Assembly: GCA_903865435.1 (NCBI GenBank) | Contig: CAIPJS010000052.1 | Location: 1 to 64,000 of the forward strand | From: an uncultured Bacteroidota bacterium | GTDB lineage: Bacteria; Bacteroidota; Bacteroidia; Chitinophagales; Chitinophagaceae | DNA: 64,000 nucleotides | Direction: 5' to 3' | Part shown: one piece after another, positions 19,163 through 30,217 of the stretch | Numbering within the stretch: position 1 is the first letter of the stretch | How the letters are laid out: the number at the start of each line of letters is the position of its first letter | Made by a program: the position numbers and the translations under genes | Notes under the pieces: model-generated | The model's input: only the letters and a program-made list of their open reading frames with translations | The model's database searches: none | What the model was told of the DNA's origin: nothing

Positions 19163-20362
19163 TTAATGTTTTGAATAATCCTCTAAGTAAGAAAATTTTT
19201 CGGTCAGCTTTCCCTTATCAAGCATAGTGGCTCCTTCTATAATTTTATTGCCTCCCTTCATTAAATCGGGAATCACATATTTAATAAGTTGTTCTCCAAA
19301 GTACCTACTCGCATCACGAGGAAGTTCATTGGGTAAATTACCCACCGCCATTATATCAATGCCATTATGCATATAAGGGGCTGTCTTTTCAAAGCTTGTT
19401 ACATTCACTCCGTAAATAGGGTCCTCAGAACTTGAATCGCCTAAATTACAAGGAACACTTCCATGCGCATCATCGGTGATATCGGCAATAGTGGTTAATG
19501 CGTAATCGTCTTCTTTTAAATCGTCCATGGTAAATAAAGGGGCAATACCTGGTTCCCAATAAATGCCATTCATAAGTATATGCGTATGCTTCAAATAATT
19601 ATTAAATAAACAATGATAATTTTCTGGATGCGCATGAAAATCATTTCTGTCATAAGTATGAGTGGTCTTATGTATGTATAAATCTCCTCCCTTTAAATGC
19701 ACATAAACAGGGTATGCATATTCTCTGCTAGTATATTCATCGGGCTCTACTTGTTGCACATCCATTAAATTCATAATTTCTAAAATACCATGGGCCACTC
19801 TACCAGAACCTGTAATGGCAATTTTAATATTGGGTAGTTTTAAGCCAAAATAAGTATGCACTAGTTCCAAATAATCTTTTACCTCTTTCACCCTTACCAA
19901 ATGAAATTCTTTGGTTCTATTGCCATAAGCCATAATTCCATTATGCGCCCCTACAATTCCAGCAAAAAAACCAAACCCAATGAGTCTTTGCCCATCCTCA
20001 TGTTCTAAACACTCATAGTCAATAAGCGTTATGTTTTTATCCATCATAACATGAAACAATGCTTTATTATAAGTTTGCGCTTTTTTGGTATGAGAAAAGA
20101 ATAAATATTTTTTATTAGCTATTAGTTGGTCTTTAGGAACTTCTTTAATACCGAATAAAATGTCTGCAGCACTTATGTCCTCCACTACTTTAATGCCTTC
20201 TTTTTGGTATTCTCTGTCTTTAAAACATCTATTAGGGGAAGATTCTACAATAATATCCCAGTTAGGGAATTGATCTAACAAATACCTACACTGCTTGGGT
20301 GTAAGGGCTACCCGATTGTCGCTAGGAACTTTTCCTTCTTTAATAAGTCCAATAACCGGCAT
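19163..20362 (-). CDS. Saccharopine dehydrogenase (lysine-forming)/alanine dehydrogenase-like oxidoreductase
   Basis: NAD(P)-dependent enzyme of the alanine dehydrogenase/transhydrogenase superfamily, closest in pattern to fungal LYS1-type saccharopine dehydrogenase. N-terminal GLIKEGKVPSDNRVALTP is the family start; AAFGFYAG-like GFGFFAGIVGAHNG and the Rossmann loop ITGSGRVAHG (near residue 200) follow. About 399 residues from ATG 20362; a TTG six codons earlier is possible but adds nothing recognisable. No partner reductase or lysine genes are adjacent. It may act in lysine breakdown or synthesis, but alanine dehydrogenase-like chemistry is not excluded. Divergent from hscB with 34 bp between the starts. 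Confidence 0.75.
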   Translation of the reverse strand: MPVIGLIKEGKVPSDNRVALTPKQCRYLLDQFPNWDIIVESSPNRCFKDREYQKEGIKVVEDISAADILFGIKEVPKDQLIANKKYLFFSHTKKAQTYNKALFHVMMDKNITLIDYECLEHEDGQRLIGFGFFAGIVGAHNGIMAYGNRTKEFHLVRVKEVKDYLELVHTYFGLKLPNIKIAITGSGRVAHGILEIMNLMDVQQVEPDEYTSREYAYPVYVHLKGGDLYIHKTTHTYDRNDFHAHPENYHCLFNNYLKHTHILMNGIYWEPGIAPLFTMDDLKEDDYALTTIADITDDAHGSVPCNLGDSSSEDPIYGVNVTSFEKTAPYMHNGIDIMAVGNLPNELPRDASRYFGEQLIKYVIPDLMKGGNKIIEGATMLDKGKLTEKFSYLEDYSKH

Positions 20363-20396
20363 TTTGGTAATTTTACACAATATACCGATTATAAAT

Positions 20397-20897
20397 ATGA
20401 ACTATTTTGAATTGTTCGGCTTGCCCATAGGTTTTAAAGTAGATGCACAAAAGCTTCGTGCTGCATTTATGGACATACAAAAAGCGTCGCATCCAGATAA
20501 ATTTTCTCAGGCAACAGAAGCGGAACAAATCTTAGCTTTAGAAAATTCTGCGAATGCCAATAAAGGTTTTTCGCTGCTAAATAATGCTGAAAAAATACTG
20601 CCCTATGTACTTGAAATAAAAGGCTTTTTAATTGCAGATGAAAAATATGCCTTAAGCCCCGATTTTTTAATGGAAATGATGGAATTGAATGAAGCATGGA
20701 TGGATGCGGATACCCAACCCGAAAAGGATTATGTTTTAGCCCAAGTTAATACGATAAAAAATGAAATTTCAACCCCTATTCAATCGCTTTTGGAAGCTGA
20801 TTCGGTCGATACTATTTCCGAAGAAGGAATGCTGCAAATAAAGGCCTATTACTATAAGAAAAAATACCTCGACCGTATTTTGGCAGATTTTCGTTAA
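20397..20897 (+). CDS. hscB: Fe-S cluster co-chaperone HscB
   Basis: J-domain protein that brings the IscU scaffold to an Hsp70. 166 residues from ATG 20397. The J domain (about 1-75) has HPD in QKASHPDKF, and the C-terminal helical bundle (about 85-165) with ELNEAWMDADTQ fits the HscB scaffold-binding domain. No hscA or iscU is nearby; the Hsp70 partner could be the dnaK at 26-27 kb. The reading frame extends upstream to 20295, but that part overlaps the divergent gene and lacks family residues. Confidence 0.9.
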   Translation: MNYFELFGLPIGFKVDAQKLRAAFMDIQKASHPDKFSQATEAEQILALENSANANKGFSLLNNAEKILPYVLEIKGFLIADEKYALSPDFLMEMMELNEAWMDADTQPEKDYVLAQVNTIKNEISTPIQSLLEADSVDTISEEGMLQIKAYYYKKKYLDRILADFR

Positions 20898-20902
20898 TAA
20901 CG

Positions 20903-20910
20903 TAATATTG
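20903..20910 (+). promoter_or_regulatory. -7 promoter element of tRNA-Leu(CAA)
   Basis: TAATATTG, one mismatch to TAnnTTTG, ends 7 bases before the tRNA. TTG at 20880-20882 lies 20 bases upstream as the -33 element. Confidence 0.45.
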
Positions 20911-20917
20911 CACCCCC

Positions 20918-21001
20918 GCCCAGATGGCGGAATTGGTAGACGCACTAGACTCAAAATCTAGCGTTCGCAAGGATGTGCAGGTTCGATTCCTGTTCTGGGC
21001 A
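20918..21001 (+). tRNA. tRNA-Leu, anticodon CAA
   Basis: Acceptor GCCCAGA pairs with TCTGGGC, discriminator A. The anticodon stem CTAGA/TCTAG encloses CTCAAAA, giving anticodon CAA (reads UUG). It has a long variable arm (class II) and the T loop TTCGATT. The CCA end is not encoded. A strong terminator follows at 21004. Confidence 0.97.
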
Positions 21002-21003
21002 CA

Positions 21004-21036
21004 AACCCTGTCACGATTTTCGGGACAGGGTTTTTT
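21004..21036 (+). terminator. Terminator of tRNA-Leu(CAA)
   Basis: AACCCTGTC pairs with GACAGGGTT, followed by TTTTTT. The same sequence type follows the other tRNA-Leu at 40197. Confidence 0.85.
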
Positions 21037-21067
21037 GTTTCGAAGCTGTGTCAAAAGCTTGCTTTTG
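21031..21067 (+). repeat. Repeat copy A behind tRNA-Leu(CAA)
   Basis: Runs from TTTTTTGTTTCGAAGC through GTGTCAAAAGCTTGCTTTT and is identical over about 36 bases with the copy behind tRNA-Leu(GAG) at 40221-40257. Weaker similarity continues to about 21150. Holds the short pairing AAGCT/AGCTT. Not coding by any sign I see. Confidence 0.8.
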
Positions 21068-21091
21068 TAAACAGATGAGAAGCAAAAAACC

Positions 21092-21270
21092 CAAGAATAA
21101 CGCAAAGCGTTATTCTTGAAAGGGTTTGGGTACGCCCGCCATTTAGGAAGACGGCGAATGAAATGAAGCCGTCAGTCCTGAAAGGCTTTGGGTACGCCCC
21201 CTTTGGAAGTCGGCGAAAGTATTGAGCCGACAATCCTAAAACTAAAAAGCTAAAATGTTTGGGTACGCCC
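21092..21270 (+). repeat. Hairpin repeat array, about two and a half units
   Basis: The 275 bp between the tRNA and the M20 gene hold three similar units, each a hairpin followed by a purine-rich link and TTTGGGTACGCCC (ending at 21138, 21199 and 21270). Hairpin 1 is a perfect 12-bp stem (21092-21103 with 21107-21118, loop AAA). Hairpin 2 is GACGGC/GCCGTC (21150-21155, 21168-21173). Hairpin 3 is GTCGGC/GCCGAC (21209-21214, 21226-21231); the second pair is swapped A-T to T-A, so pairing is kept. Hairpins 2 and 3 also keep outer GGA/TCC pairs. Strand is uncertain. Any small open frame here looks spurious. Confidence 0.65.
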
Positions 21271-21276
21271 AATTAT

Positions 21277-22812
21277 TTATTTCCCCATAATCATAATCGA
21301 ACTAAACAATTGTATGCCTTCAAAAAAGTTCTTCAACTTAATATTCTCATTCTCGGCATGCTGGTTATTATCATGATTGGCAATCGGCACTGTCACAGGA
21401 GAAGTTTTCAATACTTTTTCAAATACAAATAAAGGCAAACTACCCCCTAGTGTTGGAAGTAATACGGGTTGTTCATTACTTACTAGTGATATTGCTTTTG
21501 AAATTCTTCTTACATATGGGTTATCTAAAGAAGTTTTTTGTGCATTGTAACTATTCTTGTCTCTTATCACCATACAAATTTTGGCGTTCAATTTTCTTTC
21601 TTCATCGGTAGGTTCTTTATCAGTTATAAAAAAGCCTTGTGCTTTAATATGATCAATTACTTTTTGTTGTTGCTTTTCCCAATTATTTCCAACCACTAAT
21701 CTCATATCCACAGATGCAATAGCCTTAGTAGGAATTACATTGGCTGAATACTTACCTACCCCTGCACTTTGTATACCATTAATATTTAAAGAAGGAAATT
21801 GTAAGGCGTCATTTAATGCACCTTCTCTTTCTGTAGCATTAATACCTAATTCATCTTTTAACTGTGCTTCCACTGAAGGCACTTTTGCCAATGCTTGTTT
21901 TTCAGCATTGGTTAAAGGAGTTACATCATCGTAAAAACCTTTAATGGTTACTTCACCCTTTTCATTTTTCATACTAGCCAGTAACCTTACCAGTTCCATG
22001 GCAGGGTTCAATACCCAGTTACCATAATGTCCTGAATGTAAAGGACGCTTAGGGCCAAATACAGTTAGTTCTAAATGCGTATCACCTCTCACGCCCATTA
22101 CTAATTGTTTTTTACCCGATTGATGCACAGGGCCATCACAGATAATCCAAAAATTAGCCGCTAACTTATTTTTATACAATTCTAATAACTGTTCTAAATT
22201 AGGCGAGCCCGCTTCTTCTTCTCCTTCGAAGAAAAATTTAATATTTACAGTAGGTTTTATATGTAATGCTTTTAACTGCGCATAAGCATTTATAATCGCC
22301 ATCACACCTGCTTTATCATCTGAAGCTCCTCTTGCATAAATTCTTGCATTCATATCATAAATACTTCCCTCTGTTAACCAAGGCAATACTGTAGCATCTT
22401 TTTCATACATGCCAGAATATAAGCTTGGCTTGAAAGGATGTAAACCTGGGAACCATTTACTAGTATCAACGGGTTGACCATCGTAGTGGGCATAAAAAAT
22501 AATAGTCTCGGTTGCTCCTGGCACTTTCACTTCTCCATAGACCACTGGTGGCATTTGACTATTAGGAAGTGTTAGCAAACTTATATCCTCAATACCTTTA
22601 ACTTTCATATAATTCATCATCCAGTCTGCATTTTCTTGCAAACCTTTTGAATTAGAGGCTACATTAGGAATAGATAAGAAGGTTTTAAATTCATCTATAA
22701 TACTAGTTTGCTTTTCTTGAATTGATTTTTTTACCAAGTCTTGAGAACTTTGCGCAGCTAATGAGCCACAAAATAATAATGCAGTAAATACTAATTGAAA
22801 AAACTTTTTCAT
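21277..22812 (-). CDS. Exported M20-family metallopeptidase (dipeptidase-like)
   Basis: 511 residues from ATG 22812, with a signal peptide MKKFFQLVFTALLFCGSLAA. M20 zinc-peptidase motifs: YAHYDGQP (His109, Asp111), RGASDDK (Asp165/166), FFEGEEEAGS (Glu199/200) and a late His in NHDNNQHAEN. A dimerisation lid domain fits about residues 230-380. Such enzymes hydrolyse dipeptides or N-acyl amino acids; the signal peptide places this one in the periplasm or outside. A TTG four codons earlier is an unlikely start. It lies after the katG terminator on the same strand and may be partly expressed by read-through. Confidence 0.9.
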   Translation of the reverse strand: MKKFFQLVFTALLFCGSLAAQSSQDLVKKSIQEKQTSIIDEFKTFLSIPNVASNSKGLQENADWMMNYMKVKGIEDISLLTLPNSQMPPVVYGEVKVPGATETIIFYAHYDGQPVDTSKWFPGLHPFKPSLYSGMYEKDATVLPWLTEGSIYDMNARIYARGASDDKAGVMAIINAYAQLKALHIKPTVNIKFFFEGEEEAGSPNLEQLLELYKNKLAANFWIICDGPVHQSGKKQLVMGVRGDTHLELTVFGPKRPLHSGHYGNWVLNPAMELVRLLASMKNEKGEVTIKGFYDDVTPLTNAEKQALAKVPSVEAQLKDELGINATEREGALNDALQFPSLNINGIQSAGVGKYSANVIPTKAIASVDMRLVVGNNWEKQQQKVIDHIKAQGFFITDKEPTDEERKLNAKICMVIRDKNSYNAQKTSLDNPYVRRISKAISLVSNEQPVLLPTLGGSLPLFVFEKVLKTSPVTVPIANHDNNQHAENENIKLKNFFEGIQLFSSIMIMGK

Positions 22813-22827
22813 ATGTGAATACAATTT

Positions 22828-22861
22828 AAAAAGCCTCCCTATTATTTAGGAAGGCTTTTTT
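22828..22861 (-). terminator. Terminator downstream of katG
   Basis: AAAAAGCCT pairs with AGGCTTTTT, with a further CCT/AGG pairing and T-runs on both sides, so it can work on either strand. Placed 10 bp after the katG stop. Confidence 0.8.
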
Positions 22862-22871
22862 ATTTTTAGAT

Positions 22872-25109
<2,238 letters not shown>

Positions 25110-25189
25110 CTAAAATTACAACAATTACCTATTTATTTATTATAAAAAAATGGAAATATTTTACGCTTTGTTGAGTTAATTGTACACAA

Positions 25190-25642
25190 TTACTCGTTTC
25201 CTCCAACAATCTTGCTGGTACTTCTGTATAAGTAATTTTCGTAGATATGTCGTCTTGCAAAACGATCGGGTGTGTCGGCATTTACTAATTTAACATAAAT
25301 GGCTTTAGGTACCCCATAGTATTCATATTCATTGCCATCGGAAAATACCACTCTTAATATTTCTGATTTAAATTCAAAATCGTCAATACTGGCATCTGTT
25401 ATAGTAGCTATATAGGCATCCTTGGTGGCTTCATGTGTTTCAATGTGCACGCTCACTAAAAAATGATAAGAAGCAATTAATTTAGCCGATTTTTCTTCGG
25501 CCATTTTTTTAGCCTCATCACTGTCTTGAAATTTATCGGGATGCCATTCCATCATAATCTTACGATATACTTTTTTTAAATCTCCTAAAGTAGCTTTATC
25601 GTCTACGCCCAAAATGGCTCTATGTCTTTCAATTCTCTTCAT
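25190..25642 (-). CDS. DnaJ-domain and KTSC-domain fusion protein
   Basis: 150 residues in two parts. Residues 1-65 form a J domain with the Hsp70-activating HPD at 34-36 (MMEWHPDKFQ). Residues about 88-145 match the KTSC domain (FKSEILRVVFSDGNEYEYYGVP, then YENYLYR near the end), a small domain also found attached to lysyl-tRNA synthetases. The gene lies 118 bp after dnaK on the same strand, with a terminator hairpin between. It may be a specialised co-chaperone for that DnaK, with KTSC choosing the target; this is inference. Confidence 0.82.
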   Translation of the reverse strand: MKRIERHRAILGVDDKATLGDLKKVYRKIMMEWHPDKFQDSDEAKKMAEEKSAKLIASYHFLVSVHIETHEATKDAYIATITDASIDDFEFKSEILRVVFSDGNEYEYYGVPKAIYVKLVNADTPDRFARRHIYENYLYRSTSKIVGGNE

Positions 25643-25689
25643 ATATGATTTATGCTGCGCGAAGGTACACTAAACTTATTTAAATAAAG

Positions 25690-25719
25690 AAGCCCTCTCA
25701 GTGTAAACTGAAAGGGCTT
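25690..25719 (-). terminator. Terminator downstream of dnaK
   Basis: AAGCCCT and TCAGT pair with ACTGA and AGGGCTT around a GTAA loop, with a moderate T-rich tail on the minus strand. 41 bp after the dnaK stop. Confidence 0.7.
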
Positions 25720-25760
25720 AACATTATGATAATACTTTGCGCCATTAAAGGCAATCAAGC

Positions 25761-27674
25761 TTATTTTACTTCTTCAAATTGAGCATCTTCAACGGTATCG
25801 TTGTTGGCTCCACCATTTGCTTGTCCACCTGCTTGTTCAGCACCCGCTTGTTCAGGGCCAGCTGCTCCAGCTGCTTGTGCTTTGTAAATTTCTTCACTAG
25901 CAGCAGTCCATGCAGTATTCATTGCTTCTAAAGCGGTGTCTACTTTAGCAGTATCTTGAGAAGCATGTGCTTCTTTCAAATTCGCTAAAGCGGTTTCAAT
26001 AGGTGCTTTTTTATCTGCAGAAATTTTATCACCAAATTCTTTCAATTGTTTTTCTGTTTGGAAAATCAAACTGTCCGCTTGGTTTAATTTTTCTACTCTT
26101 TCTTTTTCTATTTTATCACCTGCTTCGTTGGCTTTTGCTTCGGCTTTCATTTTTTCAATTTCTTCCTTCGTTAAACCACTACCCGCTTCAATTCTAATTT
26201 TTTGTTCTTTACCAGTGCCTTTATCTTTTGCACTTACATTTAAGATACCATTCGCATCAATATCAAAAGTGACTTCAATTTGAGGAACGCCTCTTGGTGC
26301 TGGTGGAATACCATCCAAGTTAAACATACCTAAACTTTTATTTTGAGTAGCCATTGGACGCTCTCCTTGCAATACATGAATTTGTACACCTGGTTGATTG
26401 TCGCTAGCTGTTGAATACACTTCTGTTTTCTTAGTAGGAATAGTGGTGTTAGAAGCAATCATAGTAGTCATTACGCCACCCATGGTTTCAATACCTAAGT
26501 TTAAAGGGGTAACGTCTAATAACAATACATCTTTCACATCTCCTGTCAATACAGCACCTTGGATACCTGCACCAATGGCTACCACTTCATCAGGGTTCAC
26601 CGAACGGTTAGGTTTTTTACCAAAGAACTTTTCTACTATCTCTTGTATTTTAGGAATTCTTGAAGAACCTCCTACTAAAATAACTTCATCAATTTGTGAT
26701 ACAGAATAACCTGCATCTTTCAATGCAATTTCACAAGGCTTTAAACAACGTGCAAATAAATTATCTGCTAATGATTCAAATTTAGCTCTTGTTAATTTTA
26801 ACACTAAGTGTTTAGGCACACCATCTACTGCAGTGATGTAGGGTAAGTTAATTTCTGTTTCAGAAGAAGAACTTAATTCTACTTTCGCTTTCTCTGCAGC
26901 TTCTTTTAAACGCTGTAAAGCCATTGGATCTTTTCTTAAATCAATTGCTTCTTGTTTTTTAAACTCATCTGCTAAGAAGTCCATGATCACTTTATCAAAA
27001 TCATCACCCCCTAAATGTGTATCACCATTGGTAGATTTTACTTCAAATACACCATCTCCTAAATCCAAGACAGAAATATCAAAAGTTCCACCACCTAAAT
27101 CGAATACAGCAATTTTTTGCTCAACATTTTTCTTATCTAAACCATAAGCCAATGCGGCTGCAGTTGGTTCGTTTACAATTCTACGTACATTCAATCCTGC
27201 AATCTCGCCTGCTTCTTTTGTAGCTTGTCTTTGTGCATCGTTAAAATAAGCAGGTACAGTAATCACTGCATCTGTTACTTCAGTGCCTAAATAATCTTCT
27301 GCCGTTTTTTTCATCTTTTGTAAAACCATTGCAGAAATTTCTTGTGGTGTATACATACGACCATCGATATCAACACGCACGGTGTCGTTCTCGCCTTGTA
27401 CAATTTTATAACTCCAATGAGACTTCTCTTCCGTAATCTCATTAAAACGACGACCCATGAAACGCTTTACACTAGAAATAGTGTTTTCAGGGTTCGTGAT
27501 GGCTTGACGCTTAGCAGGATCTCCCACTTTACGCTCACCATTCTTTAAGAAGGCCACTACCGAAGGGGTAGTTCTGCGTCCTTCATCATTGGCGATCACT
27601 ACTGGTTCGCCACCTTCCATTACCGATACGCAACTATTTGTCGTACCTAAGTCAATTCCTATTATTTTTCCCAT
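25761..27674 (-). CDS. dnaK: Molecular chaperone DnaK (Hsp70)
   Basis: 637 residues. N-terminal [18 protein letters not shown], phosphate loop [11 protein letters not shown], linker [19 protein letters not shown], substrate domain, helical lid and an Ala/Gly/Gln-rich tail ending EDAQFEEVK, which resembles the DnaK C-terminal EEVxD motif. No grpE or dnaJ is adjacent; the J-domain fusion gene follows. I see no CIRCE inverted repeat upstream, so HrcA control is not supported by the sequence. The 191 bp before the next gene hold the start region and nothing else I recognise. Confidence 0.98.
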   Translation of the reverse strand: MGKIIGIDLGTTNSCVSVMEGGEPVVIANDEGRRTTPSVVAFLKNGERKVGDPAKRQAITNPENTISSVKRFMGRRFNEITEEKSHWSYKIVQGENDTVRVDIDGRMYTPQEISAMVLQKMKKTAEDYLGTEVTDAVITVPAYFNDAQRQATKEAGEIAGLNVRRIVNEPTAAALAYGLDKKNVEQKIAVFDLGGGTFDISVLDLGDGVFEVKSTNGDTHLGGDDFDKVIMDFLADEFKKQEAIDLRKDPMALQRLKEAAEKAKVELSSSSETEINLPYITAVDGVPKHLVLKLTRAKFESLADNLFARCLKPCEIALKDAGYSVSQIDEVILVGGSSRIPKIQEIVEKFFGKKPNRSVNPDEVVAIGAGIQGAVLTGDVKDVLLLDVTPLNLGIETMGGVMTTMIASNTTIPTKKTEVYSTASDNQPGVQIHVLQGERPMATQNKSLGMFNLDGIPPAPRGVPQIEVTFDIDANGILNVSAKDKGTGKEQKIRIEAGSGLTKEEIEKMKAEAKANEAGDKIEKERVEKLNQADSLIFQTEKQLKEFGDKISADKKAPIETALANLKEAHASQDTAKVDTALEAMNTAWTAASEEIYKAQAAGAAGPEQAGAEQAGGQANGGANNDTVEDAQFEEVK

Positions 27675-27865
27675 AATGCTTGATTTTCAATGTTTAATTA
27701 CACTTGTATAGACAATCTTTATGCCATAATGGGTATGCCTGCCTAGAGGTGCAAATTTGTCATATATGGCAGTAAATGGCTCATTTTGAAAGCCCTATTT
27801 GACATATAAAACATTAAAATGGGTAGAAAAGGCAGAAAAATAAGACAACTGAAAAGTGAGTTGGC

Positions 27866-28372
27866 CTAGTCCTTCGTTTTATCTGCACTTTTGAAGGTGA
27901 AATTCTTCTGACTGGAATAACTAAAAATGACCACAAAAAAGGTAGTCGCAATCTTAGCCATCGTTGGATACCATCCAAAATAATCAACAAATAGCTTTAA
28001 AAAGCCATAATTGAGTAAAACACAACCCAACACCACAATAAAGTATTTCATCAATTGCTTACTCTTTGTCACGGTAGTTTCTTGAAATACCACATACCTA
28101 CTTAGGTAAAAGCCAATTGGAAAAGTGATGCAAAAGCTTATAATGAAAGAGGCGATATGGGGACTAATGGTCAACCAACTAAGATGAATAAACTGTTTTT
28201 GAAGTATAAAATTATAGGAAACAAAAAATAGTGTGATGTCCAATATCGTATTGGCACCGCCACAGGCAGCATACCTAAAAGTTTTTAAGGGCATCATTTT
28301 CTTGAAAATTGGATAAAACCAATCGATTAGATCAAGAATAACTTTGCTAATAAAGTCGTGTAGTTTCAACAT
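27866..28372 (-). CDS. GtrA-family membrane protein
   Basis: 168 residues with four hydrophobic helices (about 30-55, 65-95, 105-128 and 135-158) and the typical start FRYAACGGANTILDITLFF and end SYSSQKNFTFK. GtrA proteins are thought to flip prenol-linked sugars for cell-surface glycosylation. No glycosyltransferase is adjacent. Divergent from argS with 54 bp between the starts. Confidence 0.85.
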   Translation of the reverse strand: MLKLHDFISKVILDLIDWFYPIFKKMMPLKTFRYAACGGANTILDITLFFVSYNFILQKQFIHLSWLTISPHIASFIISFCITFPIGFYLSRYVVFQETTVTKSKQLMKYFIVVLGCVLLNYGFLKLFVDYFGWYPTMAKIATTFFVVIFSYSSQKNFTFKSADKTKD

Positions 28373-28399
28373 CTATGCGCTAAGATAATCTTAATTAAT

Positions 28400-28407
28400 T
28401 ACTTTTG
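28400..28407 (+). promoter_or_regulatory. -7 promoter element of argS
   Basis: TACTTTTG, perfect TAnnTTTG, ends 19 bases before the argS ATG. Confidence 0.55.
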
Positions 28408-28426
28408 CCCTAGGCAAGCCCATTTT

Positions 28427-30196
28427 ATGAATTTGATAACTAATTTAAAAGAAACCACAGCAGCTAGTTTACTTAGCTTGTATCAGGTAAATATTCAACC
28501 TGATCAAGTATTGGTAAATGCGACTAAGCCTGAATTCGAAGGAGATTATACCATAGTTTTGTTTGCTTTTGTAAAACAATTGGGCAAAAGTCCTGAATTG
28601 GTGGGCAATGAATTGGGCGCTGCCATGCAAAAAGCTTTGCCTGGAATTATTACCCATTACAATATTGTCAAGGGGTTTTTAAATTTTACCATTAGCAATG
28701 ACTATTGGTTTGAATTTATAAAAAATTTAAACCCAAATGCTTTGATGCCTAGTATGACAACAAAGCGAAAAATTATGGTGGAGTACTCCTCCCCTAATAC
28801 CAATAAGCCATTACACTTAGGTCATTTAAGAAATAATTTTTTAGGATGGAGCATTGCGGAAATTTTAAAACTGCAAGGACATGATGTAGTGAAAACTTGT
28901 ATTGTAAACGATCGTGGCATTCATATTTGCAAAAGCATGATTGCTTGGCAATTGTTTGCGAATGGCGCTACCCCAAGTTCTACGAATAAAAAAGGAGATC
29001 ATTTTGTTGGAGATTATTATGTCAAATACAATGATGCCTTTAAAGCCGAAGTGGCTGGTTTAGTAAGTGGCGGCATGACCCAAGAATTGGCGGAAAAAGA
29101 AGCTTCTATATTTAAAGCAGCGCAAGAAATGTTGTTGAAATGGGAGCAAGGAGATGCGGCCACTTTAGATTTATGGAAAAAGATGAATGCATGGGTGTAT
29201 GAAGGCTTTGAAGTGACTTATAAAAAAATAGGTTCAGATTTTTTCAAAACTTATTACGAAAGCAATACTTATTTATTAGGAAAAGAATTAGTAGAAGAAG
29301 GCTTAGTAAAAAAAGTATTTTATCAAAAAGAAGACAGCTCGGTTTGGATAGATTTGACAGCAGATGGATTAGATGAAAAAATTGTACGCCGTAAAGACGG
29401 CACTTCTGTGTACATGACCCAGGATATTGGGCTTGCACAATTGAAACAAAAAGAATTCAATACCGACGCGAGTATTTATGTAGTAGGCGATGAACAAAAT
29501 TATCATTTCAAAGTACTTAAATTAATTTGTCAAAAATTACAACAACCTGCTGCGGATGGGATTTACCATTTAAGCTATGGCATGGTGGAATTGCCTACTG
29601 GTAAGATGAAAAGCCGCGAAGGTACGGTGGTAGATGCAGATGATTTAGTAGATGAAATGATTACCATTTCTAAACTGAAAACTGAATCCTTGGGTAAAGT
29701 AGCTGATTTTACACAAGCCCAATTGATCGAACTATACAATACCATTGGTTTAGGTGCACTTAAATTTTTCTTGTTAAGGGTAGATCCTAGAAAGAAAATG
29801 ATATTCAACCCAGAAGAAAGCATTGATTTTCATGGATTCACCGGGCCTTTTATTCAATACACCCATGCAAGGATTAAAAGTATTTTGAGAAAAACGGGTA
29901 CTAACGTTTCACTTACGGCCAATGAATTATTGCCTTTAGAAAAACAATTGGCTATTGAACTTTCAACCTTCCCAGCGGTTGTTAATGAAGCTGCAAAAAA
30001 TTTAGATCCTTCTAAAATTGCCATATACGCTTTCAACTTGGCAAAATTATTCAATACTTTTTATGCAGAACTTTCGATTGCCAATGCAGAATCGGAAACA
30101 AAAAAACAATTGCGTATACAATTAGGAATTTTAACTGCGGCTACTTTACAAAAATCCATGAGCGTTTTAGGCATTGCAGTGCCGGAACAAATGTAA
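28427..30196 (+). CDS. argS: Arginyl-tRNA synthetase
   Basis: Class I synthetase charging tRNA-Arg. 589 residues. N-terminal Add1 domain (about 1-105), then the HIGH motif as HLGH at 130-133 (NKPLHLGHLRNN), a KMSK equivalent in GKMKSREGTVVDADDL, and the DALR anticodon-binding domain at the C-terminus ending SVLGIAVPEQM. Its own promoter box lies upstream. Converges with trmH, 21 bp between the stops. Confidence 0.98.
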   Translation: MNLITNLKETTAASLLSLYQVNIQPDQVLVNATKPEFEGDYTIVLFAFVKQLGKSPELVGNELGAAMQKALPGIITHYNIVKGFLNFTISNDYWFEFIKNLNPNALMPSMTTKRKIMVEYSSPNTNKPLHLGHLRNNFLGWSIAEILKLQGHDVVKTCIVNDRGIHICKSMIAWQLFANGATPSSTNKKGDHFVGDYYVKYNDAFKAEVAGLVSGGMTQELAEKEASIFKAAQEMLLKWEQGDAATLDLWKKMNAWVYEGFEVTYKKIGSDFFKTYYESNTYLLGKELVEEGLVKKVFYQKEDSSVWIDLTADGLDEKIVRRKDGTSVYMTQDIGLAQLKQKEFNTDASIYVVGDEQNYHFKVLKLICQKLQQPAADGIYHLSYGMVELPTGKMKSREGTVVDADDLVDEMITISKLKTESLGKVADFTQAQLIELYNTIGLGALKFFLLRVDPRKKMIFNPEESIDFHGFTGPFIQYTHARIKSILRKTGTNVSLTANELLPLEKQLAIELSTFPAVVNEAAKNLDPSKIAIYAFNLAKLFNTFYAELSIANAESETKKQLRIQLGILTAATLQKSMSVLGIAVPEQM

Positions 30197-30217
30197 TTGA
30201 CTACTACCTTTTATGGC

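Noticed and set aside
20812..21272. Two minus-strand frames of 97 and 73 codons near tRNA-Leu(CAA)
   Set aside because: One runs antisense through hscB and the tRNA, the other through the hairpin repeats; neither has a family pattern.
27675..27865. CIRCE heat-shock operator before dnaK
   Set aside because: No TTAGCACTC-N9-GAGTGCTAA or close variant on either strand.
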